DNA from: Intrasporangium_A sp039812505
GTDB lineage: Bacteria > Actinomycetota > Actinomycetes > Actinomycetales > Dermatophilaceae
Direction: 5' to 3'
NCBI RefSeq assembly: GCF_039812505.1
Contig: NZ_JBDIAQ010000038.1
Location: 1-27,543 of the forward strand
Length of the DNA: 27,543 nucleotides
Position 1 is the stretch's first letter; each line of letters starts with the position of its first letter. The notes below the pieces were generated by a model, which had not been told where the DNA came from, ran no database searches, and worked only from the letters and a program-made list of their open reading frames with translations. Shown piece after piece: positions 7,071 through 14,437 of this stretch. A program made the position numbers and the translations under genes.

Positions 7071-7076
7071 TAGGTT
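7071..7076 (+). promoter_or_regulatory. Probable -10 hexamer TAGGTT, leaderless promoter of the RecQ-like gene
   Basis: TAGGTT fits TANNNT and ends seven bases before GTG 7084. The gap GGGTGCC offers no ribosome-binding site, so the transcript probably begins at the GTG. Confidence 0.5.
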
Positions 7077-7083
7077 GGGTGCC

Positions 7084-9216
7084 GTGCCAGTGACGACAGA
7101 CCTGCGTGAGCAGTCCCTGCGCGAGCTGCGCCGCCTGGTGGGCGCACCCGGCGCCGAGCTGCGCGAGGGGCAGCTCGAGGCGATCGACGCGCTCGTGGCC
7201 GGGCACCGGCGCGTGCTCGTCGTGCAACGCACCGGCTGGGGCAAGTCGGCCGTCTACTTCGTGGCGACGGTGCTGCTGCGGGCGCAGGGTGCCGGGCCGA
7301 CGGTCATCGTCAGCCCCCTGCTGGCCCTGATGCGCGACCAGATCTCGGCGGCGGGGCGGGCCGGCATCCGGGCGGTCACGCTCAACTCGACCAACGCCGA
7401 CGAGTGGGGCGCCGTCTCGGCGGCCCTGGCCCGCGACGAGGTCGACGTCCTGCTCGTCAGTCCCGAGCGCCTGAACAACCCCCGCTTCCGCGACGAGCAG
7501 CTGCCGGGTCTGGCCCGCTCCTGCGGCCTGCTCGTCGTCGACGAGGCGCACTGCATCAGCGACTGGGGCCACGACTTCCGCCCCGACTACCGGCGCATCC
7601 GCGACCTGCTGGCCGCCCTGCCGGAGGGCACCCCGGTCCTGGCGACCACGGCAACCGCCAACGCCCGGGTCGTGACCGACGTCGTCGAACAGCTGGCGGC
7701 CGGTCGCCGGGGGCCGGAGCACGCCGGCAGCGAGGTCCTGACGCTGCGGGGGCCGCTGGCCCGCGGGTCGCTCCGGCTCGGGGTCATGCCGTTGGCGGCA
7801 CCGGAGCAGCGGCTGGCCTGGCTGATCGCGCACCTCGGCGAGCTGACGGGCAGCGGCATCGTCTACACCCTCACCGTGGCAGCAGCCGAGGACGTCGCGC
7901 TGGCCCTGCACGACGCCGGCCACCCGGTGGCCGCCTACACCGGCCGCACCGACCCCTCGGAGCGGGTCAGGCTGGAGCAGGCGCTGCGCGACAACGCCGT
8001 CAAGGCCCTCGTCGCGACCAGTGCCCTCGGCATGGGCTTCGACAAGCCCGACCTGGGCTTCGTCGTGCACCTCGGCGCGCCGGCGTCGCCGGTCGCCTAC
8101 TACCAGCAGGTCGGCCGGGCCGGCCGGGCCACCGACAACGCCGACGTCCTGCTGCTGCCCGGGCCCGAGGACAAGGACATCTGGCGCTACTTCGCCTCGG
8201 CCTCGATGCCCAGGCAGGACCAGGCCGACGCCGTGCTCCGCGCCCTGGCCGAGTCGGCCGGACCGCTGTCGACCGTCGCCCTGGAGTCGGTCGTCGACGT
8301 GCGCCGGACCCGGCTCGAGCTGCTCCTGAAGGTCCTGGACGTCGACGGCGCGGTCCGCCGGGTGCCCGGGGGCTGGGCGGCGACCGGGGCGTCATGGAGC
8401 TACGACGCCGAGCGCTACGCCCGGGTCACCGAGGCGCGTGAGCGCGAGCAGCGCCTGATGATCGGCTACGAGCGCACCACGACGTGCCGGATGGCCTTCC
8501 TGCAGCAGTGCCTCGACGACGGCTCGGCGGCGCCCTGCGGCCGGTGCGACACGTGCGCCGGGCCGTGGTTCGACCCGACGCTGCCCGAGGCCGCCGTCCG
8601 TGCCGCGACCGACCGGCTGCAGCGGCCGGGAGTCGTCATCGCGCCGCGGCTGCAGTGGCCGAGCGGCATGGACCGGCTCGGCGTCCCGCGCCGGGGCCGC
8701 ATCGGCGCCGACGCGGCGATGGCCCCGGGGCGTGCCCTGGCCCGGCTCAGCGACCTGGGCCGGGGCGGGCAGCTGCGTGAGCTGTTGCGCGGTGCCGACG
8801 CCGAGGTGCCGGAGCAGGTGGTCCGGGCCTGCGTCGCGGTCCTGGCCGACTGGGACTGGACCCAGCGGCCGGCCGCGGTCGTGGCCGTGCCGTCCCGCCG
8901 CCGGCCGATGCTGGTGCGTTCCCTGGCGGGGCAGCTCGCCCGGATCGGCCGGATGCCCGTCCTGGGCGAGCTCGACCTGGTCGACGGCGGCCCCGTCGGG
9001 CAGGCCGGGGGCAACAGCGCCTTCCGCCTTGCGGGCATCTGGGGGCGGCTCGCGGTGGGCCCCGACCTTCGCGCCCGGCTGGAGGACACCCCCGGCCCGG
9101 TGCTGCTCGTCGACGACGTCGCGGACTCGCGGTGGACGATCACCTGTGCGGCCGAGGCCCTGCGCGAGGCCGGCGCACCCGCGGTGCTGCCGTTCACCCT
9201 GGCGCTGGACGCCTGA
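7084..9216 (+). CDS. rqlH: RecQ-family ATP-dependent DNA helicase, RqlH type, with C-terminal phosphoribosyltransferase-like domain
   Basis: 710 residues. The helicase core is complete: motif I QRTGWGKS (48-55, Lys54), the DEAH box at 153-156 in VVDEAHCISDWGHDFRPDYR, motif III ATTATAN, and motif VI QQVGRAGRA from about 342. A Cys cluster (468, 476, 485, 488, 491) ending CGRCDTC is the RecQ zinc-binding module. Instead of RQC-HRDC domains, the C-terminus (about 510-710) resembles a type I phosphoribosyltransferase, with the PRPP-loop-like VLLVDDVADSRWT at 673-685. This architecture matches the mycobacterial RqlH clade, 3'-5' DNA translocase/helicases of genome maintenance. GTG 7084 is chosen by the hexamer seven bases upstream; GTG 7090 is close. 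It reads in the same direction as tesB, 51 bases on. Confidence 0.9.
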   Translation: MPVTTDLREQSLRELRRLVGAPGAELREGQLEAIDALVAGHRRVLVVQRTGWGKSAVYFVATVLLRAQGAGPTVIVSPLLALMRDQISAAGRAGIRAVTLNSTNADEWGAVSAALARDEVDVLLVSPERLNNPRFRDEQLPGLARSCGLLVVDEAHCISDWGHDFRPDYRRIRDLLAALPEGTPVLATTATANARVVTDVVEQLAAGRRGPEHAGSEVLTLRGPLARGSLRLGVMPLAAPEQRLAWLIAHLGELTGSGIVYTLTVAAAEDVALALHDAGHPVAAYTGRTDPSERVRLEQALRDNAVKALVATSALGMGFDKPDLGFVVHLGAPASPVAYYQQVGRAGRATDNADVLLLPGPEDKDIWRYFASASMPRQDQADAVLRALAESAGPLSTVALESVVDVRRTRLELLLKVLDVDGAVRRVPGGWAATGASWSYDAERYARVTEAREREQRLMIGYERTTTCRMAFLQQCLDDGSAAPCGRCDTCAGPWFDPTLPEAAVRAATDRLQRPGVVIAPRLQWPSGMDRLGVPRRGRIGADAAMAPGRALARLSDLGRGGQLRELLRGADAEVPEQVVRACVAVLADWDWTQRPAAVVAVPSRRRPMLVRSLAGQLARIGRMPVLGELDLVDGGPVGQAGGNSAFRLAGIWGRLAVGPDLRARLEDTPGPVLLVDDVADSRWTITCAAEALREAGAPAVLPFTLALDA

Positions 9217-9255
9217 CCCTGCCATGCGACCATGCGGTGCCCGGGACGACTTGGC

Positions 9256-9261
9256 TAGGGT
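9256..9261 (+). promoter_or_regulatory. Probable -10 hexamer TAGGGT, leaderless promoter of tesB
   Basis: TAGGGT fits TANNNT and ends six bases (CTACGG) before GTG 9268. It gives tesB its own promoter in the 51-base gap after the helicase gene. Confidence 0.5.
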
Positions 9262-9267
9262 CTACGG

Positions 9268-10212
9268 GTGACCGAGGAGACCCCGCCGCTGCCCCCGCTC
9301 GCCGACCTGCTCGACGTGCTGACGCTCACGGACATCGGCACCGCGCGGATCAACGTCACCGACCCGCTCGGCCGGGACGCGCCCACCTCGATCGGCGCGG
9401 AGTCCGCGCGGGTGTTCCTCGGCCGTTCGCAGCGGATGCCGCATGGCCGGGTCTTCGGCGGCCAGGTCCTTGCCCAGTGCATCATGGCGGCGGGCCTGAC
9501 GATCAGCACGGTTGCCGACGTACCGCGGCCGATCCACTCGCTGCACGGCTACTTCATGCGTCCGGGCGACGACACCAAGCCCATCCACTTCGCGGTGGAG
9601 GAGATGCGCGACGGGCACTCGTTCTCGACGCGCCGGGTGCACGCCATCCAGAAGCGGGCCCCGATCATGTCGCTGGTGTGCTCGTTCCAGGAGCACGCCC
9701 GCGGTCTCGACCACCAGGAGCCGATGCCCCCCGTGCCCGGGCCGGACGGGCTGCCGTCCCTGCGCGACCTCGCCGACGACCATCCGGCGACCCGGCGCAT
9801 CGCCGCAGGACGGCCCATCGAGCAGCGACACGTCGAGAGCAGCCTTTACCTCGGCCCGGGCGACGAGCACGTACCTGTCGGGCATGTGTGGCTCCGCTCG
9901 ATCGGGGCGCTGCCCGACGACCCGCTGCTGCACGCGGCGGTCCTGGCCTACGCCAGCGACTACACGCTGCTGGAGCCGGTGCTGCGCCGCCACGGGCTGG
10001 CCTGGCGTGACCCGCGCCTGCGGGTGGCCAGCCTCGACCACTCGATGTGGTTCCACCGGGCCGCCGATCCGTCCGACTGGATCCTCTACGCCCAGCGCTC
10101 CCCGTCCGCCACCAGCGGCCGCGGTCTGTCGATCGGCGAGATGTTCACCCGAGACGGGGCCCTGGTCGCCACGACGGCGCAGGAGGGCATGATCCGGGTC
10201 AAGGAGTCCTGA
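9268..10212 (+). CDS. tesB: Acyl-CoA thioesterase II
   Basis: 314 residues, slightly longer than E. coli TesB, with two hot-dog domains in tandem. It hydrolyses medium- and long-chain acyl-CoAs to free acid and CoA in the cytoplasm. Family landmarks are the N-terminal GRSQRMPHGRVFGGQVLAQC, SLHGYFMRPGDD, FSTRRVHAIQ, and in the second domain YASDYTLLEP (Asp231), SLDHSMWFHR and AQEGMIR (Gln305), matching the places of the catalytic Asp and Gln in TesB. The start is GTG 9268, six bases after a -10-like hexamer. Its last 14 bases overlap the 3' end of treZ on the opposite strand, so convergent transcripts would be complementary there. No terminator is visible. Confidence 0.95.
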   Translation: MTEETPPLPPLADLLDVLTLTDIGTARINVTDPLGRDAPTSIGAESARVFLGRSQRMPHGRVFGGQVLAQCIMAAGLTISTVADVPRPIHSLHGYFMRPGDDTKPIHFAVEEMRDGHSFSTRRVHAIQKRAPIMSLVCSFQEHARGLDHQEPMPPVPGPDGLPSLRDLADDHPATRRIAAGRPIEQRHVESSLYLGPGDEHVPVGHVWLRSIGALPDDPLLHAAVLAYASDYTLLEPVLRRHGLAWRDPRLRVASLDHSMWFHRAADPSDWILYAQRSPSATSGRGLSIGEMFTRDGALVATTAQEGMIRVKES

Positions 10213-11992
10213 CGACGGCCACCGAGTGACCGCCGAGCCGGATGCCGCCCACCTCGGTGCGCAGCTCGCCCCAGCTCGCCAGCACCTCGGCCACACCGGC
10301 CGGGACGGGGACGTGGCGCGGCTCGGGGGCGAGGTTGGCCGCGACGGCGCCCCGGCCGCGGTGCATCACCAGCCACTGCTGCGTCTCGTGGAACCGCACG
10401 GCGAGCCGGGTCAGGTCGCCCGACGCGAAGTCGGGCTCGCTGCGACGCAGCCGCACGAGCCGCCGGTAGAAGGCGAGCATCGCGGCATGCCCCGCCGCGG
10501 ACACCTCGTCCCACCGCAGCAGGCACGCCGTGCGCGTGGCCGGGTCCTGCGGGTCCGGCACGGCGGCGGTCCAGCCGTGCGCGGCGAACTCGCGCCGCCG
10601 GCCCGACCGGACGGCCTGCGCCAGCCAGTCCTCCTCGAAGCTGGTGAAGTACCGGAACGGCGTGCTCGCGCGCCACTCCTCGCCCATGAACACCATTGCC
10701 GTGTAAGGAGACAGGAGGTAGAGCGCGGCACCGATCGCCTGCTGCCCGGCGGTGATCGTGTCGCTGATCCGGTCGCCGGTCGCGCGGTTGCCCACCTGGT
10801 CGTGGGTCTGCAGGTAGGCGACGAACCGGTGCCCGGAAACCCCGGCCCGGTCGACGGGCCGGCCCCAGCGGCGACCGCGGAAGGTCGACATCCGGCCGTC
10901 GTGGAGGAAGACCTCGGCGAGCGTCTTGGCCAGCACCGACAACGGTCCGCCGTCGGGCCACGCCGCGGTGCCCCCGGCGAAGTCGGCGTAGTAGCCGCCC
11001 GTCTCCCCGGTCAGCGCCACGTGCAGGGCATGGTGCACGTCGTCGTCCCACTGCGCCGTCATGCCCAGGCCACCGCGCCCGGTGGGGGTGACCAGCACCG
11101 GGTCGTTCAGGTCGCTCTCGGCGACGAGGTCGAGCGGTCGGCACAGTTGCGTCGCGAGCGCGGCGACCTCGTCCGACAGCTCGGCGAGCACGTGCCGGGG
11201 GGAGTCGTCGCGCAGGGCGTGGACGGCGTCGAGGCGCAACGCGTCGACGTGGAAGTCGCGCAGCCAGCGCAGCGCGTTGTCGATGACCCATCGGCGTACC
11301 TCGTGGCTGTCCGGGCCGTCGAGGTTGACCGCCGGACCCCAGGGGGTGTCGTGCGCGGCGTCGAAGTACGGCCCGAACTGCGCGAGGTAGTTCCCGGTCG
11401 GCCCGAGGTGGTTGTAGACCACATCGAGGCAGATGCCCAGGCCCGCCACGTGACAGGCGTCGACGAACCGCTGGAACGCGGCCGGCCCGCCGTAGGCCTG
11501 CTGGACGGCATACGGCGCGACACCGTCGTAGCCCCAGCCGTGGGTGCCGCCGAAGGCGGCGACCGGCATCACCTCGACGAGGTCGACCCCGAGCGCGCTC
11601 AGGTGCGACAGGTGCTCGGTCGCCGCGTCGAGGGTGCCGGCCTCGGTGAAGGTGCCCACGTGCAGCTCGTAGACCACCCCGCCGAGCACCCCTCGGCCGC
11701 CGCGGGTCCCGGTCCAGCCGGCGTCGTGCCAGTCGTGGGCGCCGGGGTCGTAGGTGCGGCTCGGGCCGTGCACCCCGTACGGCTGCCAGGGGCTGCGCGG
11801 GTCGGGGCGGGGCGGACCGCCGTCGAGACGGAAGGCGTAGTCGAGCGGGCCGGCCTCCGCCGGGGTCCATTCCCACCAGCCGCCCTTGAGCCGGGCCATG
11901 GGCCGGGCGACCGGCTCCCCGCCGGGAGGTGTGGTCTCGACGAGCACCTCGGCGGCTCGGGGGGCCCAGACGCGGAGCGGGACGGGTGTCAT
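10199..11992 (-). CDS. treZ: Malto-oligosyltrehalose trehalohydrolase
   Basis: 597 residues. TreZ is a GH13 enzyme that cleaves the terminal maltooligosyltrehalose bond to release free trehalose, the last step of the TreY-TreZ route from glycogen or maltodextrin. An N-terminal beta-sandwich (residues 1-about 90) precedes the barrel. Catalytic residues are visible: nucleophile Asp255 in DALRLDAVHAL, acid/base Glu292 in VAESDLND, and the transition-state Asp398 in LQTHDQVGNR. The regions VYELHVGTFT and ICLDVVYNHLGPTG are typical of TreZ. AGGGGA about five bases before ATG 11992 is a clear ribosome-binding site. It is the third gene of glgX-treY-treZ, nine bases after the treY stop. Confidence 0.96.
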   Translation of the reverse strand: MTPVPLRVWAPRAAEVLVETTPPGGEPVARPMARLKGGWWEWTPAEAGPLDYAFRLDGGPPRPDPRSPWQPYGVHGPSRTYDPGAHDWHDAGWTGTRGGRGVLGGVVYELHVGTFTEAGTLDAATEHLSHLSALGVDLVEVMPVAAFGGTHGWGYDGVAPYAVQQAYGGPAAFQRFVDACHVAGLGICLDVVYNHLGPTGNYLAQFGPYFDAAHDTPWGPAVNLDGPDSHEVRRWVIDNALRWLRDFHVDALRLDAVHALRDDSPRHVLAELSDEVAALATQLCRPLDLVAESDLNDPVLVTPTGRGGLGMTAQWDDDVHHALHVALTGETGGYYADFAGGTAAWPDGGPLSVLAKTLAEVFLHDGRMSTFRGRRWGRPVDRAGVSGHRFVAYLQTHDQVGNRATGDRISDTITAGQQAIGAALYLLSPYTAMVFMGEEWRASTPFRYFTSFEEDWLAQAVRSGRRREFAAHGWTAAVPDPQDPATRTACLLRWDEVSAAGHAAMLAFYRRLVRLRRSEPDFASGDLTRLAVRFHETQQWLVMHRGRGAVAANLAPEPRHVPVPAGVAEVLASWGELRTEVGGIRLGGHSVAVVRTP

Positions 11993-12001
11993 GCCGGTCC
12001 C

Positions 12002-14437
12002 CTACCCGGCGGCCGGGCCCACGCCCGGGCCGTCTCGCACCAGCAGGGCGACGGGCAGCCCGGTCAGGGGCAGGACCGACTCGAGGCGCACCGCCCCGCC
12101 GGCGACGACGCCGTGGCGGAACAGGTCGACCCAGCGTCCTACGGGCAGGGTCACCGTAGCGTCACGCCACCCGCCACCGTCGGCGAGCCGCCCGGCGAGC
12201 CGGGTCGCCAGCACGACGACATCGGGTGCCCGCGCGGCTCCCCGCGCGAAGGCCACCACGTGGTGCGAGTCGCTGGCCAGGCGCGTGTGGTCGCCCTCGT
12301 CGCCGACGAACGCCTCGGGGCACTCGCGGCGCAGGCGCAGTGCGGCCGCGGTCACGCGCAGCTTCTCGTCGGCCAGGTCCGCGGGCGCCGCTCCCCCGTC
12401 GAGGCCGGCCAGCCGGTCGCGGCGGACGGCCCAGTCGACCGGACGCCGGTTGTCCGGGTCGACGAGGGAGAGCTCGACCAGCTCGGTCCCCTGGTACAGG
12501 TCGGCGACCCCGGGCATGGTCAGCTGGACCAGCTTCTGCCCCAGGACGTTCGCGCGGGTCTCGCGGGCGGTCCGGCGCAGCCACCCGTCGACGTGGCCGG
12601 CCACCGCCGCGTCGGTGGCGACCAGCCCGGCGAAGCCGAGCACCGCGCGCTCGTACTCCTCGTCGGGGTCGGTCCACGAGGTGTGCAGCTTGGCCTCGCG
12701 GACCGCCTTGCAGCAGTATGCCGCCAGCCGGCCGGCGTCGATCGGCCAGGCCCCGACGAGGGTCTGCCAGAGCAGGTACTCGGTCGGCGCGTCGAGGCGC
12801 GCCGGCCGCCGGGCCGCGGTCATCCGGCGGGCCGCCCGGACCCAGCCCGCCCAGGCGTCCGGACGCTCGGACAGGACCGCCAGCCGGGCCCGGACGTCCT
12901 CGGAGCGCTTCGTGTCGTGGGTGCTCAGGGTGGTCAGGGCGTGCGGGTGGTGGCGGGCCTGCTGCGTGGCGTACGCGTGGAACTCGTCGAGCGACACCCC
13001 CACCCGGCCCGGGTCGCCGCCCACCTCGTTCAGGCCGGTGAGGCGGACGTGCCGGTAGCAGACGGTGTCCTCCACGGCCTTGGCCATCACCGGCCCGCAG
13101 GTCTGCTGGAACCGCACGCAGAAGTCCCGGCGTGCGGCGGTGTCGAGCCCGACGGGCCGGTCGAGCGCGAGGTCGACGAGGGCGGCGACCACGGCCGGGT
13201 CCGGTCCGGGGTCGGCGGCGAGCGCCCGGTCCGCGACGGACTGCAGCTCCCGCACTGCCGTCGCACTCGCCGGCTCGCCCGGCCGGACGTAGACCCGGTA
13301 GCGGTCCATCGCGACCAGCAGCGCCTCGAGGGCTGAACGGGCCGCCGCGGGCGGCAGGTCCGGCCTGGCCCTGGCGACGAGCCGGAGCAGTCGGCGCACC
13401 TCGGGGTCGAGCACCTGCTCGACGACCTGGCGCTTGGCCGCGACCGTCATCGCGGCCAGGTCCTGCGGCGCTCCGAGCAGCTCGGTGGCCAGCTGGGCGA
13501 GCGGCGTGGCGCCGTCGGGGTCCACGAAGAGCCCGCCGACGTGCCGCAGCGCGTCGTAACCGGTCGTGCCGGCGCAGGCCCAGTGCTCGGGCAGGGGCTC
13601 GCCACCCGCCAGGATCTTCTCGACGACGACCCACGTGCCGCCGGTCACGTCGCGGAGGCGGCCCAGGTAGCCCTCGGGGTCCGCCAGCCCGTCCGGGTGG
13701 TCGATCCGCAGCCCGTCGACCTGCCCGGCCCGGACCAGGTCGACCACCCGGGCGTGGGTCGCGTCGAAGACCGCCGGGTCCTCGACCCGCAACGCGATCA
13801 GCGAGGTCACGTCGAAGAAGCGCCGGTAGTTCGGGGCACCCGGTTCGCGCCAGGAGGCCAGGCGGTAGTGCTGGGCGGGCAGGAGCGCGCTGAGCGGCAT
13901 ACCGGCAGTCCCGGGGGCGACCGGGAAGACGTGGTCGTGGTAGCGGACCACCTGCTCGGCCCCGAGGAGGCCGGTGCCCAGCTCGCCCGCGGCCAGCACG
14001 TCGTCGAGGTCGCCGCCGAGGACGGGCAGCACCACGCGGTCGTCACCCGCCGCCCAGTCGATGTCGAACCACGACGCGTACGGGGAGGCCCGGCCCTGCC
14101 GCAGGACCGACCAGAGCGGCCGGTTGAGGCGCTCGGGGACCGGGACCGCCATGTGGTTGGGCACGATGTCCACGACGATCCCCAGCCCGACCCGGCGGGT
14201 GGCCGCGACGAGCCGGGACCAGGCCGGCTCGCCACCGAGGTCCGCCGCGACCACGGTGTGGTCGGTGACGTCGTATCCGTGTCGCGACCCGGGGCCGGCC
14301 TGCAGCACCGGGGAGAGGTAGAGGTGGGTGACCCCGAGGGCGGCCGCGTGGGCCACGACCGCGGCCGCGTCGTCGAGGGTGAACGACGGCTCGAGCTGCA
14401 CGCGCAGGGTCGAGGTCGGCACCGGGCGACCGGTCAC
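12002..14437 (-). CDS. treY: Malto-oligosyltrehalose synthase
   Basis: 811 residues. TreY is a GH13 enzyme that isomerises the reducing-end alpha-1,4 bond of maltodextrins into an alpha,alpha-1,1 bond, making maltooligosyltrehalose for TreZ. The N-terminus STLRVQLEPSFT, VTHLYLSPVLQA and SRHGYDVTDH are hallmarks. The nucleophile is Asp246 in GLRIDHPDGLADP and the acid/base is Glu273 in VVVEKILAGGE; the later STHDTKRSEDVRAR holds the third carboxylate. PGVADLYQGTELVELSLVDPDNRRPVD near the C-terminus is also typical, though here it is cited only in part as LSLVDPDNRRPVD. GTG 14437 overlaps the glgX stop by four bases (GTGA), so translation is coupled. Confidence 0.96.
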   Translation of the reverse strand: MTGRPVPTSTLRVQLEPSFTLDDAAAVVAHAAALGVTHLYLSPVLQAGPGSRHGYDVTDHTVVAADLGGEPAWSRLVAATRRVGLGIVVDIVPNHMAVPVPERLNRPLWSVLRQGRASPYASWFDIDWAAGDDRVVLPVLGGDLDDVLAAGELGTGLLGAEQVVRYHDHVFPVAPGTAGMPLSALLPAQHYRLASWREPGAPNYRRFFDVTSLIALRVEDPAVFDATHARVVDLVRAGQVDGLRIDHPDGLADPEGYLGRLRDVTGGTWVVVEKILAGGEPLPEHWACAGTTGYDALRHVGGLFVDPDGATPLAQLATELLGAPQDLAAMTVAAKRQVVEQVLDPEVRRLLRLVARARPDLPPAAARSALEALLVAMDRYRVYVRPGEPASATAVRELQSVADRALAADPGPDPAVVAALVDLALDRPVGLDTAARRDFCVRFQQTCGPVMAKAVEDTVCYRHVRLTGLNEVGGDPGRVGVSLDEFHAYATQQARHHPHALTTLSTHDTKRSEDVRARLAVLSERPDAWAGWVRAARRMTAARRPARLDAPTEYLLWQTLVGAWPIDAGRLAAYCCKAVREAKLHTSWTDPDEEYERAVLGFAGLVATDAAVAGHVDGWLRRTARETRANVLGQKLVQLTMPGVADLYQGTELVELSLVDPDNRRPVDWAVRRDRLAGLDGGAAPADLADEKLRVTAAALRLRRECPEAFVGDEGDHTRLASDSHHVVAFARGAARAPDVVVLATRLAGRLADGGGWRDATVTLPVGRWVDLFRHGVVAGGAVRLESVLPLTGLPVALLVRDGPGVGPAAG

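Noticed and set aside
10226..13336. Plus-strand open frame of more than 1000 codons opposite treY and treZ
   Set aside because: It is antisense to two clear GH13 genes. Its composition (Arg, Gly, Pro, Val-rich, no domain) is what the complement of GC-rich codons gives, and there is no initiation signal.
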